Below, piece after piece: positions 12,164-27,709 of a stretch of 64,000 nucleotides of DNA; position 1 is the first letter of the stretch; each line of letters opens with the position of its first letter. The position numbers and the translations under genes are program-made. Origin of the DNA: Bedellia somnulentella (Eukaryota; Arthropoda; Insecta; Lepidoptera; Bedelliidae); contig OY755171.1 of NCBI GenBank assembly GCA_963576735.1, positions 7,130,001-7,194,000 on the forward strand, read 5' to 3'. The notes beneath the pieces were generated by a model that saw only the letters and a program-made list of their open reading frames with translations, was not told the origin of the DNA and made no database searches.

Positions 12164-12670
12164 AAAATTTCGACACTGGCGGGGTTCGAACCCGCGACCT
12201 TCGGGTATACGCCCCCGTCGCTCTGCCAACTGAGCTGCAGTGTCAGTTGGCATCCAGCGCGAAATTTCTCTATCCTTTGTTTCTTTTTTACACGTTCAAG
12301 TAGTGTTTGCGTTTCCTACCTCCGAATTTTAACTAATTCGGACGGCCACTTGTCTACCTTTTCAGATAGAATGCAAATGTTGGAAACGCCTAACTATCAC
12401 ATAATTTAATGTTTTTTGACATGAATTCCTCATGTGGGGATTATTACTCATAAATAAAAGATTAGAAAGAAATAAAAGAGAAGTTATTAAAGGAAAGAAA
12501 AATTTTTTTTCGACACTGGCGGGGTCGGGCGACGGGCGACGGGGGCGTATACCCGAAGGTCGCGGGTTCGAACCCCGCCAGTGTCGAAATTTTTCTTTCC
12601 TTTAATAACATCTTTTATTTATGAGTAATAATCCCCACATGAGGAATTCATGTCAAAAAACATTAAATTA
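12164..12670. repeat. Family C tRNA-like units in fold-back arrangement
   Basis: A minus-strand tRNA-like unit (about 12172-12245) is followed by its flank. The flank and a second unit then recur in inverted order: 12402-12505 is mirrored by 12588-12670, with 'catgaattcctcatgtggg' at one side and its complement at the other. The plus-strand unit at about 12537-12587 lacks its 5' half. The fold-back could form a long hairpin. Confidence 0.75.
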
Positions 12671-12694
12671 TACAATACATAAACTTTATATAAA

Positions 12695-12960
12695 ATATAC
12701 ATACATACATATACTCACGGCTATAAATCCCTAGATGGGGTAGCCAATTTCTAATAGGAATTAGAAATTCCTTAGCCACTTTTGGAAAGTTAAGTGGGGA
12801 AAAGATGGTAAAATAAAGGTTGTTGGTGATAGGTCTCCAACCGCATCGCCCAAAAATCCCTTAAAAGCCCCAATACCGTTAGTCGCCTCTTACGACACCC
12901 GTGGGTAGAAAGGGGTAGCGACATTCTTAGCCGACACTACACGGCAACATTCTTAGCCGG
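12695..12960 (-). mobile_element. SINE-like family B inside the hAT-like element
   Basis: This is a full-length copy with the tail 'acatacatacatatactcac' at the left and the head '...cggcactacacggc' at the right. The head is followed by a second partial head, as though the first 25 bp were duplicated (12920-12970). Confidence 0.8.
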
Positions 12961-13139
12961 CACTACACGGCAATATATAAAAATATAATCGGCAATAGAT
13001 TATAATCTTATGACGATATAATTGTAATGTAATCGATAATAATTGATATAATCGATTAGTCGATTATAATTGTAAATTTTACACACTGTGATAAAAATAC
13101 AATAAATAAAAATATAAATGATTTTATCGTAAATTGATC

Positions 13140-13262
13140 GATACATATATGTACTCACAGCTATAATTTCTTAGAAGGGGTAGCCAGGGTCAAGGAATTA
13201 TAAATTCCATAGCCACTTTTGGTGGTTGAGTGGGGAAAGATGGTAAAATAAAGGTTTTTACA
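13140..13262 (-). mobile_element. SINE-like family B, truncated
   Basis: Only the 3' half of family B is present, from 'tatgtactcacagctata' to 'taaaataaaggtt'. The head is missing. It lies within the hAT-like element. Confidence 0.7.
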
Positions 13263-13295
13263 TAATAATCGATAGTAAAGATTACATTTATATAT

Positions 13296-14168
13296 TACTA
13301 GCGACCCGCCCCGGCTTCGCACGGGTACAATGCAAAATATACCTACTACAGAATGTCCTTATACACAACGTTCACAGCTTTTTTGTCTTTAGCCAATACC
13401 AAGAAATATGGTTTTAAGCTAATCCTACCTAACCTAATGTACTTACAATACTACTAATATAACAATAATAATAATAATCAAAATTAAAAGATAATCAACA
13501 AGAAAAGATACTTATTCTATTCAGTTTAATTAATTCTTGATATTTTCCTCGCTAGAGAGCTCCGATAAACGCGTGCAATCGCTGCAAATCATAAAGTGCG
13601 CTATTTATAGGCACGCGCCGCCCGGCGCAAACAACTACGACCCTGCATTTTAAATTTGTAATATCTTCGGTAATATTCAATTAAATTATATGCTGTAAAA
13701 AGAATATTGATCTATAATAAATGCACAATTTATTTAAGGTACTTAATTGGATAAGGATTAATGCTGTATTGTTTAAAATCACTTCGTAAATAACCATTTT
13801 TTAGTAAATAATAAAAATGGTTATGCTGGGTTATCCCTAAGAGATAGACATATACCATCGCGGACGTTTTGTTGAACTTTTTAAGGTGAACAATACTGTG
13901 GTACATTATTTTGGTCTATATCGTAGGGTTCAGCCAGCGTTTGCAATATAAGCGCAAAAAAACGTGCTTATTTACGACATCACATTAGAAACCTTTAAAT
14001 TTATCAGTGTTTCTCTACTATATTATGCATTTATTATACATACAAACCTTCCTTAAGAATCACTCTATCTATTAAAAAAAACCGCATCAAAATCCGTTGC
14101 GTAGTTTTAAAGATCTAAGCATACATACGGACATACAGCGAAAGCGACTTTGTTTTATACTATGTATT
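13296..14168 (+). repeat. Unclassified interspersed repeat ('CCCCGGCTTCGCACGGG' family)
   Basis: It begins 'ctagcgacccgccccggctt' and ends near 'aaatccgttgcgtagtttt' followed by 'agcgactttgttttatacta'. Related heads occur at 42285 ('cccagcttcgcacgggt') and at about 50254, and a related tail ('aaatccgtctagtagtttt') occurs at 43044, so this is a dispersed family of about 0.9 kb. I saw no coding frame. Its superfamily cannot be told from the ends alone. Confidence 0.6.
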
Positions 14169-14189
14169 GATATTATATATATTTTTTAT

Positions 14190-14455
14190 ATATTGCCGTG
14201 TAGTGCCGGCTAAGAATGTTGCCGTGTAGTGTCGGCTAAGAATGTCGCTACCCCTTTCTACCCACGGGTGTCGTAAGAGGCGACTAACGGTATTGGGGCT
14301 TTTAAGGGATTTTTGGGCGATGCGGTTGGAGACCTATCACCAACAACCTTTATTTTACCATCTTTTCCCCACTTAACTTTTCTAATTCCTTAGCTCTGGC
14401 TACCCCATCTAGGGATTTATAGCCGTGAGTATATGTATGTATGTATATTTTATAT
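14190..14455 (+). mobile_element. SINE-like family B inside the hAT-like element
   Basis: This full-length copy is a mirror partner of the one at 12695 and, like it, has a partly doubled head (14193-14215 and 14216-14240). Since the two copies and their heads are inverted about the same centre, they probably arose by duplication of one arm of the fold-back element and not by two insertions. Confidence 0.8.
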
Positions 14456-14944
14456 AAAGTTTATGTATTGTATTTTTATCACAGTGTGAAAAATTGACAA
14501 TTATAAGCGATCTAGCGATTATTAGATTATAATCGATTAGTCGATTAATCGATTATTATCGATTACATTACAATCATAATCGATTAATCGATTATATCGT
14601 CCTTCGATTATAATCTAATAATCGATAGTATCGATAATACTATTGATTAATAGATTATTTTGGGTGAGCATAATCGATTAATCAATAATCGATTATCCGG
14701 CAACACTAACTGGTAGCTGGTTTGCTTCTTTTTTTTTTCTTGACTCGCTCATCCCATCCGGTCCGATCCGATCCGATCTTTCAACGAAACAAACGAAAAA
14801 TTCGGATTAGATCGAGTACTATCGATTATTACATCATATGAGTGAAATAATGTAGTGATGCGGCGTAGATGGAATGGGCCTGCCGCGCCGTAGGCATCTC
14901 AAGTAAGATAAGAACTCTAGCTCGCTGATGAGCTTAAAATCTAA

Positions 14945-16141
14945 TTCGCCTAGACCTCGCTTTTATAACATACCCTTTTTATATTTTAAATCGATAAAGG
15001 ACATCAAACTTAACAACTTTGCTTATGGAATGCCTATCTAAAATATTGTTATTATCTAAATATTTAATAATGAAAAATATCATATACCTAGTTCAAACTG
15101 AGAAAGTATAGAACGAGATTCTTTGCTTCAGTGAAAATAAGAAATAAAAAAAAAACATTTGATCTATGCTTTTCGCGCTGTAAACAAAAACATAACTTCT
15201 TTCGGTGTTTAGTTTGATCGATTTATAATATAAAAAGGGTATGTTATAAAAGCGAGGTCTAGGCCAATTGGCCTAGACCTCGCTTTTATAACATACCCTT
15301 TTTATATTATAAATCGATAAAGGACATCAAACTAAACAACTTTGCCCATGGAATGCCTATCTAAAATATTGTAATTTTCGAAAAAATATAATAATTAAAA
15401 ATTGTCGTACCTAGTTCAAACTGAGAATGTATAGAATGAGAATCTTTGCTTCAGTGAAAATAAGAAATAAAAAAAAACATTTGATCTATGGTGTAAACAA
15501 AAACATAACCTCTTTCGATATTTTCCAGTTCAATCGCTCGCTTACCGGTTTATTTTCATGATATTATTTTTCAACGACGATCAATACAACTGGAAAATAC
15601 CGAAAGAAGTTATATTTTTGTTTACAGAGCGAAAAGCATAGATCAAATGTTTTTTTTTATTTCTTATTTTCACTGAAGCAAAGATTCTCATTCTATACAT
15701 TCTCAGTTTGAACTAGGTACGACAATTTTTAATTATTATATTTTTTTGAAAATTACAATATTTTAGATAGGCATTCCATGGGCAAAGTTGTTAAGTTTGA
15801 TGTCCTTTATCGATTTATAATATAAAAAGGGTATGTTAAAAAAGCGAGGTCTAGGCCAATTGGAAAAAACTGGAAAATACCGAAAGAAGTTATGTTTTTG
15901 TTTACAGAGCGAAAGCATAGATCAGATGTTTTTTTATTTTATTTCTTATTTTCACTGAAGCAAGGAATCTCATTCTATACTTTCTCAGTTTGAACTAGGT
16001 ATATGATATTTTTCATTATTAAATATTTAGATAATAACAATATTTTAGATAGGCATTCCATAAGTAAAGTGGTTAAGTTTGATGTCCTTTATCGATTTAT
16101 AATATAAAAAGGGTATGTAATAAAAGCGAGGTCTAGGCCAA
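14945..16141. mobile_element. Cluster of palindromic MITEs with GGCCTAGACCTCGC ends
   Basis: Three units stand end to end. Unit 1 is 14945-15267, unit 2 is 15268-15866 and unit 3 is a single arm at 15867-16141. Each starts or ends with 'ggcctagacctcgctttta' or its complement. Unit 2 is a long fold-back with its loop at about 15536-15590. Units 1 and 2 meet head to head, making a near-perfect palindrome of about 94 bp centred at 15267/15268. A further solo copy lies at 55968-56433. No coding capacity is seen. Confidence 0.85.
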
Positions 16142-16700
16142 TTACCAATGACATTCATTTCGTTTTGACGTTAATAATAAGACAAGAGAAGTTACTCGGA
16201 TATACTTAACACTTTTGACGCTTCACTTGGTTACTATTTTGTGTGGACTTTGATTGCAATGTCCCTAAATTGAATTGAATAGTGTTTTGTATAGAAATAC
16301 ATCCATTCAGACTGGGTCTATACAAAGGTAAAATTAAGGCTTTAAAGATTAGTGATGTGATTCTTTTGATATACTGAAAGATCAGTTTCCAGAGGCGTTA
16401 AGCTATTAAGAATAAGAAATAAAGAAAACAACTTTTTAGAAATATTTCTTGACACTTTCAGAATTTATTGAAAATCTACGTACCAAATTATCTTGTGTGG
16501 TATATTAATAAATGCTGGATTAAAACATTCCTGTTCGTTAACAAATAGTTATTTACGGTTTGTATTTCCAGCTGACTGAAAAAGTTGTTACAATACAAAG
16601 TGTCAGCTGACGAACGTAAACAAAGGCCATGTCAAGAACCTTCGTTGTGGTGCAATTGCAGAAACCCTTGTGACTCACCCTAGAAATCTACATTCACGAA

Positions 16701-19700
16701 ATGGATATCGACGGCTCCTCCATTCCAAACCCCCCGAATGGCGAAATAGATCAAAATTTACTATTGCAATTCAGCTGTATGAACACTTCAGATAGAGAGG
16801 AGCTAATCAGCCAAATGCAAAGGCTTTTGGGAGCCTCTCTAAATTATAATACCGCCAGTTTCTTTTTGGATATGAGCAACTGGTAATCTAATTTTTAAAA
16901 TAATGGTTGCTTTATGCAAACACTTTAAACTTCAAATTGTTTATTGCTTCTTATGTTATGTTTTTTATGTTTTGAATGACCTATTTTAATAGCCTGTGTT
17001 CAATGGTATATCTAGCAAATTCCAAAGAAAACTAGACTGATTTAAAATGGCTAGAATATATGAGATTTGAACAAAAGAAAATTAAATTTCTTTATAAATT
17101 CTTTTGATCTACTTTTAATTGCCAACTAACTCATTTGCTTGTAAAAAAATAAAACTACTCCATAACTGACTCAACAATTAAATGCAGATAAAAATATTAT
17201 TCCTCCAAACATTTCAACTACTTTTGCTTGACACAGCATTATATCATATTGATAGTTTAATGTTTTGTTTTATACTTGATGGCCATGACAACAAATATTC
17301 ACTTATAAACAAAGTATTGAAATAAGGGTGGCAGATTAGATTTGTTCAATGTAGCGGCGCACTGTCAGTACACAATGACGCGCACTATATAGAAATGCTG
17401 ACAGTGCAAGAAGTATCACATTCGACAACAACACATAACCAAGCAATATATGTCACACTCATCATCAAGACTTGCCATACAAATTGTACATCGCGCAATC
17501 AAAGTTTCTTAAATGTTTACTATATATACAAGTTCCAACTTAATACAGTTGGACTGCGGTCCCCAGGCATACCACGGCCTGGCGGAAGATCTTCCCTTTT
17601 CCTCTACATTCAATCTACTGAGGTTCTGCACTCTTGATCTTCAGGCATTTTCAGAATACATTGAATTTATATCAGTCATGTTTATCATTTAGGAATAAAC
17701 TAAGTATAATTATAAGTTCATGATTAAGAAATTTATGTAAAGAATGAGTATACCAGAAATTATTATTTTTCAGGAATTTACAAGCTGCAATATGTTCTTA
17801 TTTGGATTATTCAATACCAACAAAGTTGCCATCAATGTCTCTTAAAGGTTCTCAAAATCCAGAAACTGCTGTTGCACCTGGTTCATGGTATGTTACATAT
17901 TAAATGAACTTATATAATTTTGGTAGCATTTTATACAAATAAAATATGGTCTAATTAACACATTAATGTGGTAGCCTCATACTGGTCATCACATGGGACA
18001 CTGTGGTTAGGCCTCCTACAAGATGAACTGATGACATGGCAAAGGTTGTGGGAAGCCAATGGATGACAACAATGCAGTATCGGTTGTTGTGCAGATCTAC
18101 CTTATCATACCTACCTTTAGTGAAACTTGCAGCTGTAAATTCAGTAATCAGAATTCCTCTGTGAAGTTTAAAAGATGAGGGCAGTCTTGAGATTAGATTA
18201 CATACAACACTTCTTTATAATTTCAAAGGAGGTGAAAGAGCAGCTCATACATTGATGTCACTCTAAGCTTAAAATTTTTAGAATTGTATAAATTTATATA
18301 TAATAAGTCTATAAAAAAAACATGCCCCATTTACTGCTAGTAATATCCCACAGTTTGTGCAAACCATTACATTAATAAAGTACCCCAGACATGGTTACTG
18401 TAAATGTGGCACTTGATGAACAATATGATAATGCTAGATGCAATATAAATAGATGAGAATTTAAATAATGAGTTGAGCTTACACTAATGACAACCGTGAT
18501 AGCCCAGTGGGTAGAACACTTGGTTATCGTGCAAGCGACTAGTGTTCGAATCCTGGGTCGGGCCTACACCAATTTGTCTTTTCTAAAGACATATGTGTGG
18601 TTAATTTATCATGGTTGTTAACGGTGAGGGAAAACATCGTGAGCAAACCCACATGGCTGAGTTTGTACTTAGTCATGTGACAGTGTATTCGTACAAAACG
18701 GCGATAGGCCTGCCCCCTATCACGTGAGTACACTGTCCATGCAAAACGTGGGTACTCTGAACACCAGGTGACAAAGTCACGTGATGTTCAGAAGTATTAG
18801 TACCTCTGCCAACCCCTTCGGGGATATTCGGCGTGAACGTTTATGTTATGTTATGTCTTACACTAATATTTATTTTCTAAAGTCATATGTGTGAATAATT
18901 TTATAACAATATATCATAAAATCATTTCGTAACAACGTAACGTACTTGTTGTTAACAACGAGGAAAAAAATCATAAGGAAACCCACATTCATAAAAAATG
19001 GTTATTCCAAGACATCATGTTGCCACCCTTTTAAGGTTTCTGGACTTGTGTTGAGTTGGTGAAGGTGGCACTTGAAGCATGGAGTGCCTACTATTTGCAT
19101 GAACAGTGTATTGTCATCATACCAGGAGGCTTATTACTACTATAAATAAATAAAAATGGGTTTTCTCATTAAAAAAATCTGCAGCGTTAACTCTGATGAA
19201 CTATTTATTTATGCATGGCAGTGTCTTCTATTGTGGAAATAACATTCTGGAATTTAATATTTAAGCCTATATGACTGATCTCAAGACACAACTAGTTAAA
19301 TATAAGTGTACATGTTAATAATCCCATTATTTAAAATTTTCAGTTTTGAACAGTCATGGACCATTGCAAACACAGGGACTGATCAATGGCCAGGAAGTTG
19401 TCGGTTAGTTCAAGCCGGCGGGGAGAGTTTTGGTGCAACTGCTTATTATGTCCCACCTTTACTTCCTGGTCACACCACATCTGTAACTCTTAAGCTGGTA
19501 GCCCCTTTACTGCCAGGACTTCATAGAGGGTACTTCCATCTAGTTAATGATAGAGGGGAACAAGTTGGAGGTAAGTTATTAATAATTAAATCAATCAGAG
19601 TAGAATTTATGAAGTTTTGGCATTAAAAAATCGATTGAATCTACAAATGTACTGTTTTTAAGGATTTTAACAATTATCACATTATATTAGTGTCCCAATG

Positions 19701-22236
19701 TGGCTTGTGGCCTCTGACAATCTGGTTGTTGTAGAAATCTTTAGTGGTGGCCTGAATTCAGCAGTGGACCATTATAATTCTATTTTGTTGTATTTTTTTG
19801 ATCATATTCGATAGGATATACATCCCATAAGGCTCTCTTAAAATGACAAAACTTTATGTGACCACATGTAGAAAGTAAACCTAACATAACATAAACATTC
19901 ACGCCGAATATCCCCGAAGGGGTTGGCAGAGGTACTAATACTTCTGAACATCACGTGACTTTGTCACCTGGTGTTCAGAGTACCCACGTTTTGCATGGAC
20001 AGTGTACTCACGTGATAGGGGGCAGGCCTATCGCCGTTTTGTATGAATACACTGTGACATGACTAAGTACAACTCAGCCATGTGGGTTTCCTCACTATGT
20101 TTTCCCTCACCGTTAACAACCATGATAAATGAACCACACATATGTCTTTAGAAAAGACAAATTGGTGTAGGCCCGACCCAGGATTTGATCACTAGTCGTT
20201 TGCACGATAACCGAGTGTTCTACCCACTGGGCTATCACGGTTGCATGTAGAAAGTACTTAGAAACTTATTGCCCACATAGTGCAAGATTTGCTTTGACAG
20301 CATTGAAATTAAACAATTGAATCTATAAATGCATTGACAAGATTTGTTCACCAAAGAAATTGATTGTCGTGTCATTTTAAAGTAGAACTACTCCATTTCT
20401 TCCATACTCCTATGAGGCAACTATAGGTACAGGGCTTTTTAAGTGGTTGTTGGGAGATGTGGCTTGAGCTATTAACCATCACCAAAAAAAAAAATCATTT
20501 TTAAAAATAAACTCCCTAATCAAATTCTAATAGTGACTGCCGATTTTCCATTTCTGAGATTCAGGCTACCCTGATTTAGGATTTATAGCCGTGAGTAGGC
20601 AGGAATTTGTGTGGTAAAATGATAATTAATATGTTAATGTATCCTACCAATACTACTAACGACATAATGATCATAGTGTATTATGACTAATAATAAGTGA
20701 AGTAATCTAAACTATTTCGTTTCAGATACATTGTGGGTAGAAGTAAATGTAGAATCAGAAATGACTTTAGCACTTGTACAGCAGTTGGCTGCCCTGCCAG
20801 TGCCAAGTAGTAGGATAGACGAACCATCAACTGCTAATGTGTCTCAGGTAACTCTATCATTTAAGTGTACTAAGTCATAACTTAGTTTAATATTGCAAGA
20901 CAATTATTGACATAACATGGTACAAAGATAAGGATAGCATGAGAATGGTGTACTTATTTCACTTCACTATCCCTTGTTACAGTTTTCTTGGTGAAATGTT
21001 GTGTGGTACTCATTTTTTTGAGTATCTATTAAACTTTCATCATGGGATTTGTGATGTTATGGGTTGAAAACATCACTGTTGCATGATTGCTGTTGATCAA
21101 TACCTTATTCTATAAACCAGTGAAACCGCCATTTTGATAATTGCATCTAAGACATTATATTTATTTATTTGAGAAACAAATGGTACATAATATTTCAAGC
21201 AACAGAAAAATACAGAGAAGTTCTAGACCTATAAAGTTTCTACCAATAGTTACATAGTTAATATAAAAAAATCGAAAATAAAATAATTGTACATCGGCTC
21301 TGATATTGACAATTTATAGAGATGAATTCATGTATATGCATTCATCAGGTTGTCATTCCCACTCGACCAAACAAATATAATACGATTAAAAATATACATT
21401 GACAATTTATTCTATGTGAATCATCTTTAGAATAGGCATTCAATGTAAATACATTGTTCACTATTTGGACCTCTGTGTTTTGAAAACATACTCTTTGTAG
21501 GAGGAGAATAATTATGAAACAGTTTCTTAGTCTTTGCGATCACGAAGTTGATTCAATAGGCTATTAGACTGTAATAAAAATATACATTTCTTTTATTTCA
21601 TTAGTCTTAATATTTCTTTTTTGGAGCAATATGTAATAATGCGAGATAAAAATATAGCATTATTCCACTAAAGTCCGTCTTCTAAAATAAGTATTTTTGA
21701 TGCAACTGTCACGTGACTAAAAACGACCGTGATTGGCTATTATGGCTATTTGCTATTTCTATAATAATGTAGATCCCGCATAAACTGGTTGTGTATCGCT
21801 TCGCTCATTGGTGTTTAATGCGGAATTGACGTCATTTAAAGTCGCGTTTTCGCGGCACATTTGAATATTGCATTTTCTTTTTCGATTTTTTTTAAAAAAA
21901 AAACTAAAATGAAGACAGAGAAATATAAGCCGACTTAATCTTAGGATGTATGGCTTATAAAATAAATGAGATTAAAAAAAAAAAAAGACAGAGAAATATT
22001 TTTTTAGGGCTCCCGTTGATCGAATCTTTTGCATGCGATTAATTTTAAGCAAAGAAAGTTTAATATTGCAGGCAGTTGTATTAACACTTCTGCATCGCTG
22101 CACTGGACTAAATTATTGTCTTATTTAGGCCTCTTATGAGAATACACAGAAACCCATGCATATAACACCATGCAGAAATTTCTTCTCAACTTACCTTTTT
22201 TTTCAGATGCCTTCGCAGGATGACCAGATGTGTTGA
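16701..22236 (+). CDS. ILRUN: ILRUN (C6orf106)-like protein, UBA-like plus NBR1-like domains
   Basis: Five exons are 16701-16882, 17774-17887, 19344-19570, 20726-20847 and 22207-22236. They join in frame to 224 codons plus stop. Residues about 15-75 form a UBA-like domain ('QFSCMNTSDREELISQMQRL', 'FFLDMSNWNLQAAI') that follows the vertebrate ILRUN pattern closely. Residues about 95-185 form an NBR1-like Ig-fold (FW) domain ('SWTIANTGTDQWPG', 'PLLPGLHRGYFHL'). In mammals ILRUN dampens IRF3-dependent antiviral and inflammatory transcription by lowering p300 levels; whether the insect protein does so is unknown. The C-terminus is short: the last exon adds only nine residues, against roughly 300 residues in the human protein. 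The start is the first ATG after in-frame stops. An AATAAA lies at 22542-22547. The gene is convergent with thymidylate synthase, whose stop is 560 bp away. Confidence 0.9.
17975..18115 (+). mobile_element. LINE 3'-end fragment in ILRUN intron 2
   Basis: A translated stretch reads like the C-terminal tail of endonuclease-reverse transcriptase LINEs ('RPPTR.TDD' followed by 'MTWQRLWEANGW'). A sister fragment lies at 47425-47590. It is short and broken. Confidence 0.5.
18489..18872 (+). mobile_element. SINE family A, complete
   Basis: The tRNA-like head has 'GATAGCCCAGTGGGTAGAAC' (A box) and 'GTGTTCGAATCC' (B box). The SINE A body follows, and the copy ends in a TTATG repeat tail. It serves here as the reference copy for the family. 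It lies in an intron of the ILRUN-like gene. Confidence 0.88.
19878..20243 (-). mobile_element. SINE family A, complete, with target duplication
   Basis: This is the inverse of the 18489 copy, with its 'cataacataaac' tail at the left and tRNA-like head at the right. It is flanked by a 13-bp direct duplication, CATGTAGAAAGTA, at 19865-19877 and 20244-20256. The insertion is recent enough for both copies to match fully. Confidence 0.92.
20400..20605 (+). mobile_element. SINE-like family B, old
   Basis: Diverged blocks are in order ('ctcctatgaggcaactatag', 'ggctttttaagtggttg', 'tttatagccgtgagtagg'). The head is lost. Confidence 0.55.
20848..22206. other. Last intron of the ILRUN-like gene
   Basis: The intron is 1.36 kb and contains no supported gene. 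There are short runs of A near 21890 and 21975. No clear repeat ends are visible. Confidence 0.4.
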
Positions 22237-22797
22237 CATTAATTGCTCAATTATAAACAACAAGTCATGCAATACAAATTAGTGTATGATAGAAATACAA
22301 TTCTATTTACTCAAGATTGTATTATCATTTAAGGTTTTTCTTCCGATTTAGATCAGTATCTTTTAAATATGTTAGCAGCAGTAAGAGCTAGAAATTAATA
22401 TTAATGAATGACGTACAAATCAAACATTTTTGCAATTAGCAATTAAGAATGTATTGTTTTTGTTGATGAAAGGTTGTTGATATTAATTAAATCATAAATA
22501 TTTCAGACTTTATAACTGTTGTAAATATAAATTGGGAATTAAATAAATTATTACCCATTTATCGAATGATGTAACTTGTAGTCAATAGTGTTGCAAACAG
22601 AAATGAAATTTTTAATATGTTTCATATGAATGGTCTAAATCATGTTTGAATATTATTTAACATTTTGGGTCTTTATTTATAAATAGACGAGATAAAGAAA
22701 TATATTTTTGTTTTATTTGTACTTAAAGATGTAGATCAATTTTATGTACAGAAACACGATTTGTTACACTTTAAATTATGTGGCAGATACTGAACAT

Positions 22798-26408
<3,611 letters not shown>

Positions 26409-26538
26409 AGTTTAATTAAATATTTGAGTAATACTGAAGTGAAAATCGTCGAACGAAACTCGAAAGCTAGTCTTTGCTCGAAAGTACGAAATAAAAAAAC
26501 TCCTTTGTTTGTTTACTTTTACTTGCTGATTTGCTGTT

Positions 26539-26549
26539 GCCGCCAAAAA
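26539..26549 (-). promoter_or_regulatory. E2F-like site upstream of thymidylate synthase
   Basis: The minus strand reads TTTTTGGCGGC about 130 bp upstream of the thymidylate synthase ATG. It differs from the E2F consensus TTTSSCGC only at the last base. Thymidylate synthase genes are commonly E2F-controlled at the G1/S transition; that this site works is inference. Confidence 0.35.
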
Positions 26550-26841
26550 TATTGTCACTGTCACCAAGCCTCTCAAACTGTCAATGTCAAGCGTCGTTCG
26601 TCAATATTAAGAGCTTATTCCACCAATGTGAATTCAGACGTTCTAAATTTAGTAAAATGGAATAACATTAGAACTTTAGGCTTCTAAATTTTAAAAGTTT
26701 GGCTACTTAATGACTATTTAGAAGCAACGATTAGCTCTGGCTACTCCTTCTAGGGAATTATAGCCGTGAGTATATGTATATGTATGTTTTATAATATACA
26801 TACATTGCCTCCCATTGGGGTAGGCATATACGTTTTTTTAC

Positions 26842-26991
26842 CAGAGATGTACAAAATAGGTTTAAAAAAGCATTTAAATAGAAAATGCAAAATACATTTC
26901 AAATTTCCTATTTCAAATGCAAAATACCAAATAGTTTTACGTTTTGTATTTCAAATGCTAAATGCAAAATAGGTATTTTCAAAATACTTTT

Positions 26992-27027
<36 letters not shown>

Positions 27028-27504
27028 CAAAATAAAATACTTATTGATCAAATTGAATGATATTTATTATATTTATCAGTATGCGTATAAAATAAATTCT
27101 GTTGTTATTAATAATAATAATACTCACTTAAAATAATGTAAAAAAACTAGACTAACGAAAAGAAAAGGAAAGACTAAACAAACAGTCTACGCGTGGAATA
27201 ACGTTTGTTGATGACGCGAACAGCCGAACGCACCCTCACAGATTACAACGCACCCTCAGCGGCATTATAAGCGTCATTCGTTCATTTAATTTCGTTTGAC
27301 TATTAATATTGGCTAAACTTAGTTATAAAGTATTTTGCATTTTGAAATGAATATTAAAAATACAAAATACATATCGAAAGGTATTTCAAATAAAATACAA
27401 AATGTTTCTTACTAAAAAGCATTTAAATGCCAAATACAAAATAGGTATTTTGCATTTTGTACTTGCATTTTAAATAGAAGTATTTCAAATAAATCGCATC
27501 TCTG
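26842..27504. mobile_element. hAT-like MITE with poly-T core
   Basis: The ends CAGAGATG and CATCTCTG are inverted repeats. A perfect 8-bp duplication, TTTTTTAC, flanks them at 26834-26841 and 27505-27512. The body repeats variants of 'aaaatgcaaaata' and its complement, with a run of about 30 T at 26997-27027. The 8-bp duplication and the CAGAGATG start fit hAT elements. It inserted between two RTE/SINE tail scraps. The poly-T run may be miscounted in the assembly. Confidence 0.85.
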
Positions 27505-27512
27505 TTTTTTAC

Positions 27513-27690
27513 ATACATGCATGCATGCATACATATACTCACTTAGTTATTTCCCATTGGGGTAGGCGGAATCTATCGATCGCCACTTCATATGATCCTG
27601 GAAATGTCTCGAGCTTCATCAACATTCATAAATATTATCATACATGCTTTTCTTTTTATCCTATTTCAGAGTTCCCACCTATAGGTATAA
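27513..27690 (-). mobile_element. RTE LINE 3'-end fragment, diverged
   Basis: The reverse complement carries the RTE tail words ('ctaccccaatggg', 'cgatcgatag', 'gatgaagctcgag') in order, with a TATG repeat at the left edge. Confidence 0.65.
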
Positions 27691-27709
27691 AGGTTTGGGT
27701 GCATGAATA

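Larger units (their letters stand above)
11959..14708. mobile_element. Large hAT-like non-autonomous element with nested repeats
   Basis: The left end TAGTGTTGTCTGATAATCG and the right end (reverse complement TAGTGTTGCCGGATAATCG) form terminal inverted repeats. They are followed inward by arrays of 'taatcgatta' that also mirror each other (about 11965-12140 against 14470-14690). Immediately outside is a perfect 8-bp direct duplication, ACTGGTAG, at 11951-11958 and 14709-14716. An 8-bp duplication with this type of end fits the hAT superfamily. No transposase frame is present. Nested inside are tRNA-like family C units, three family B copies and an unrelated interspersed repeat. The element lies between the divergent TFIIIA-like and ILRUN-like genes. 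Confidence 0.85.
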
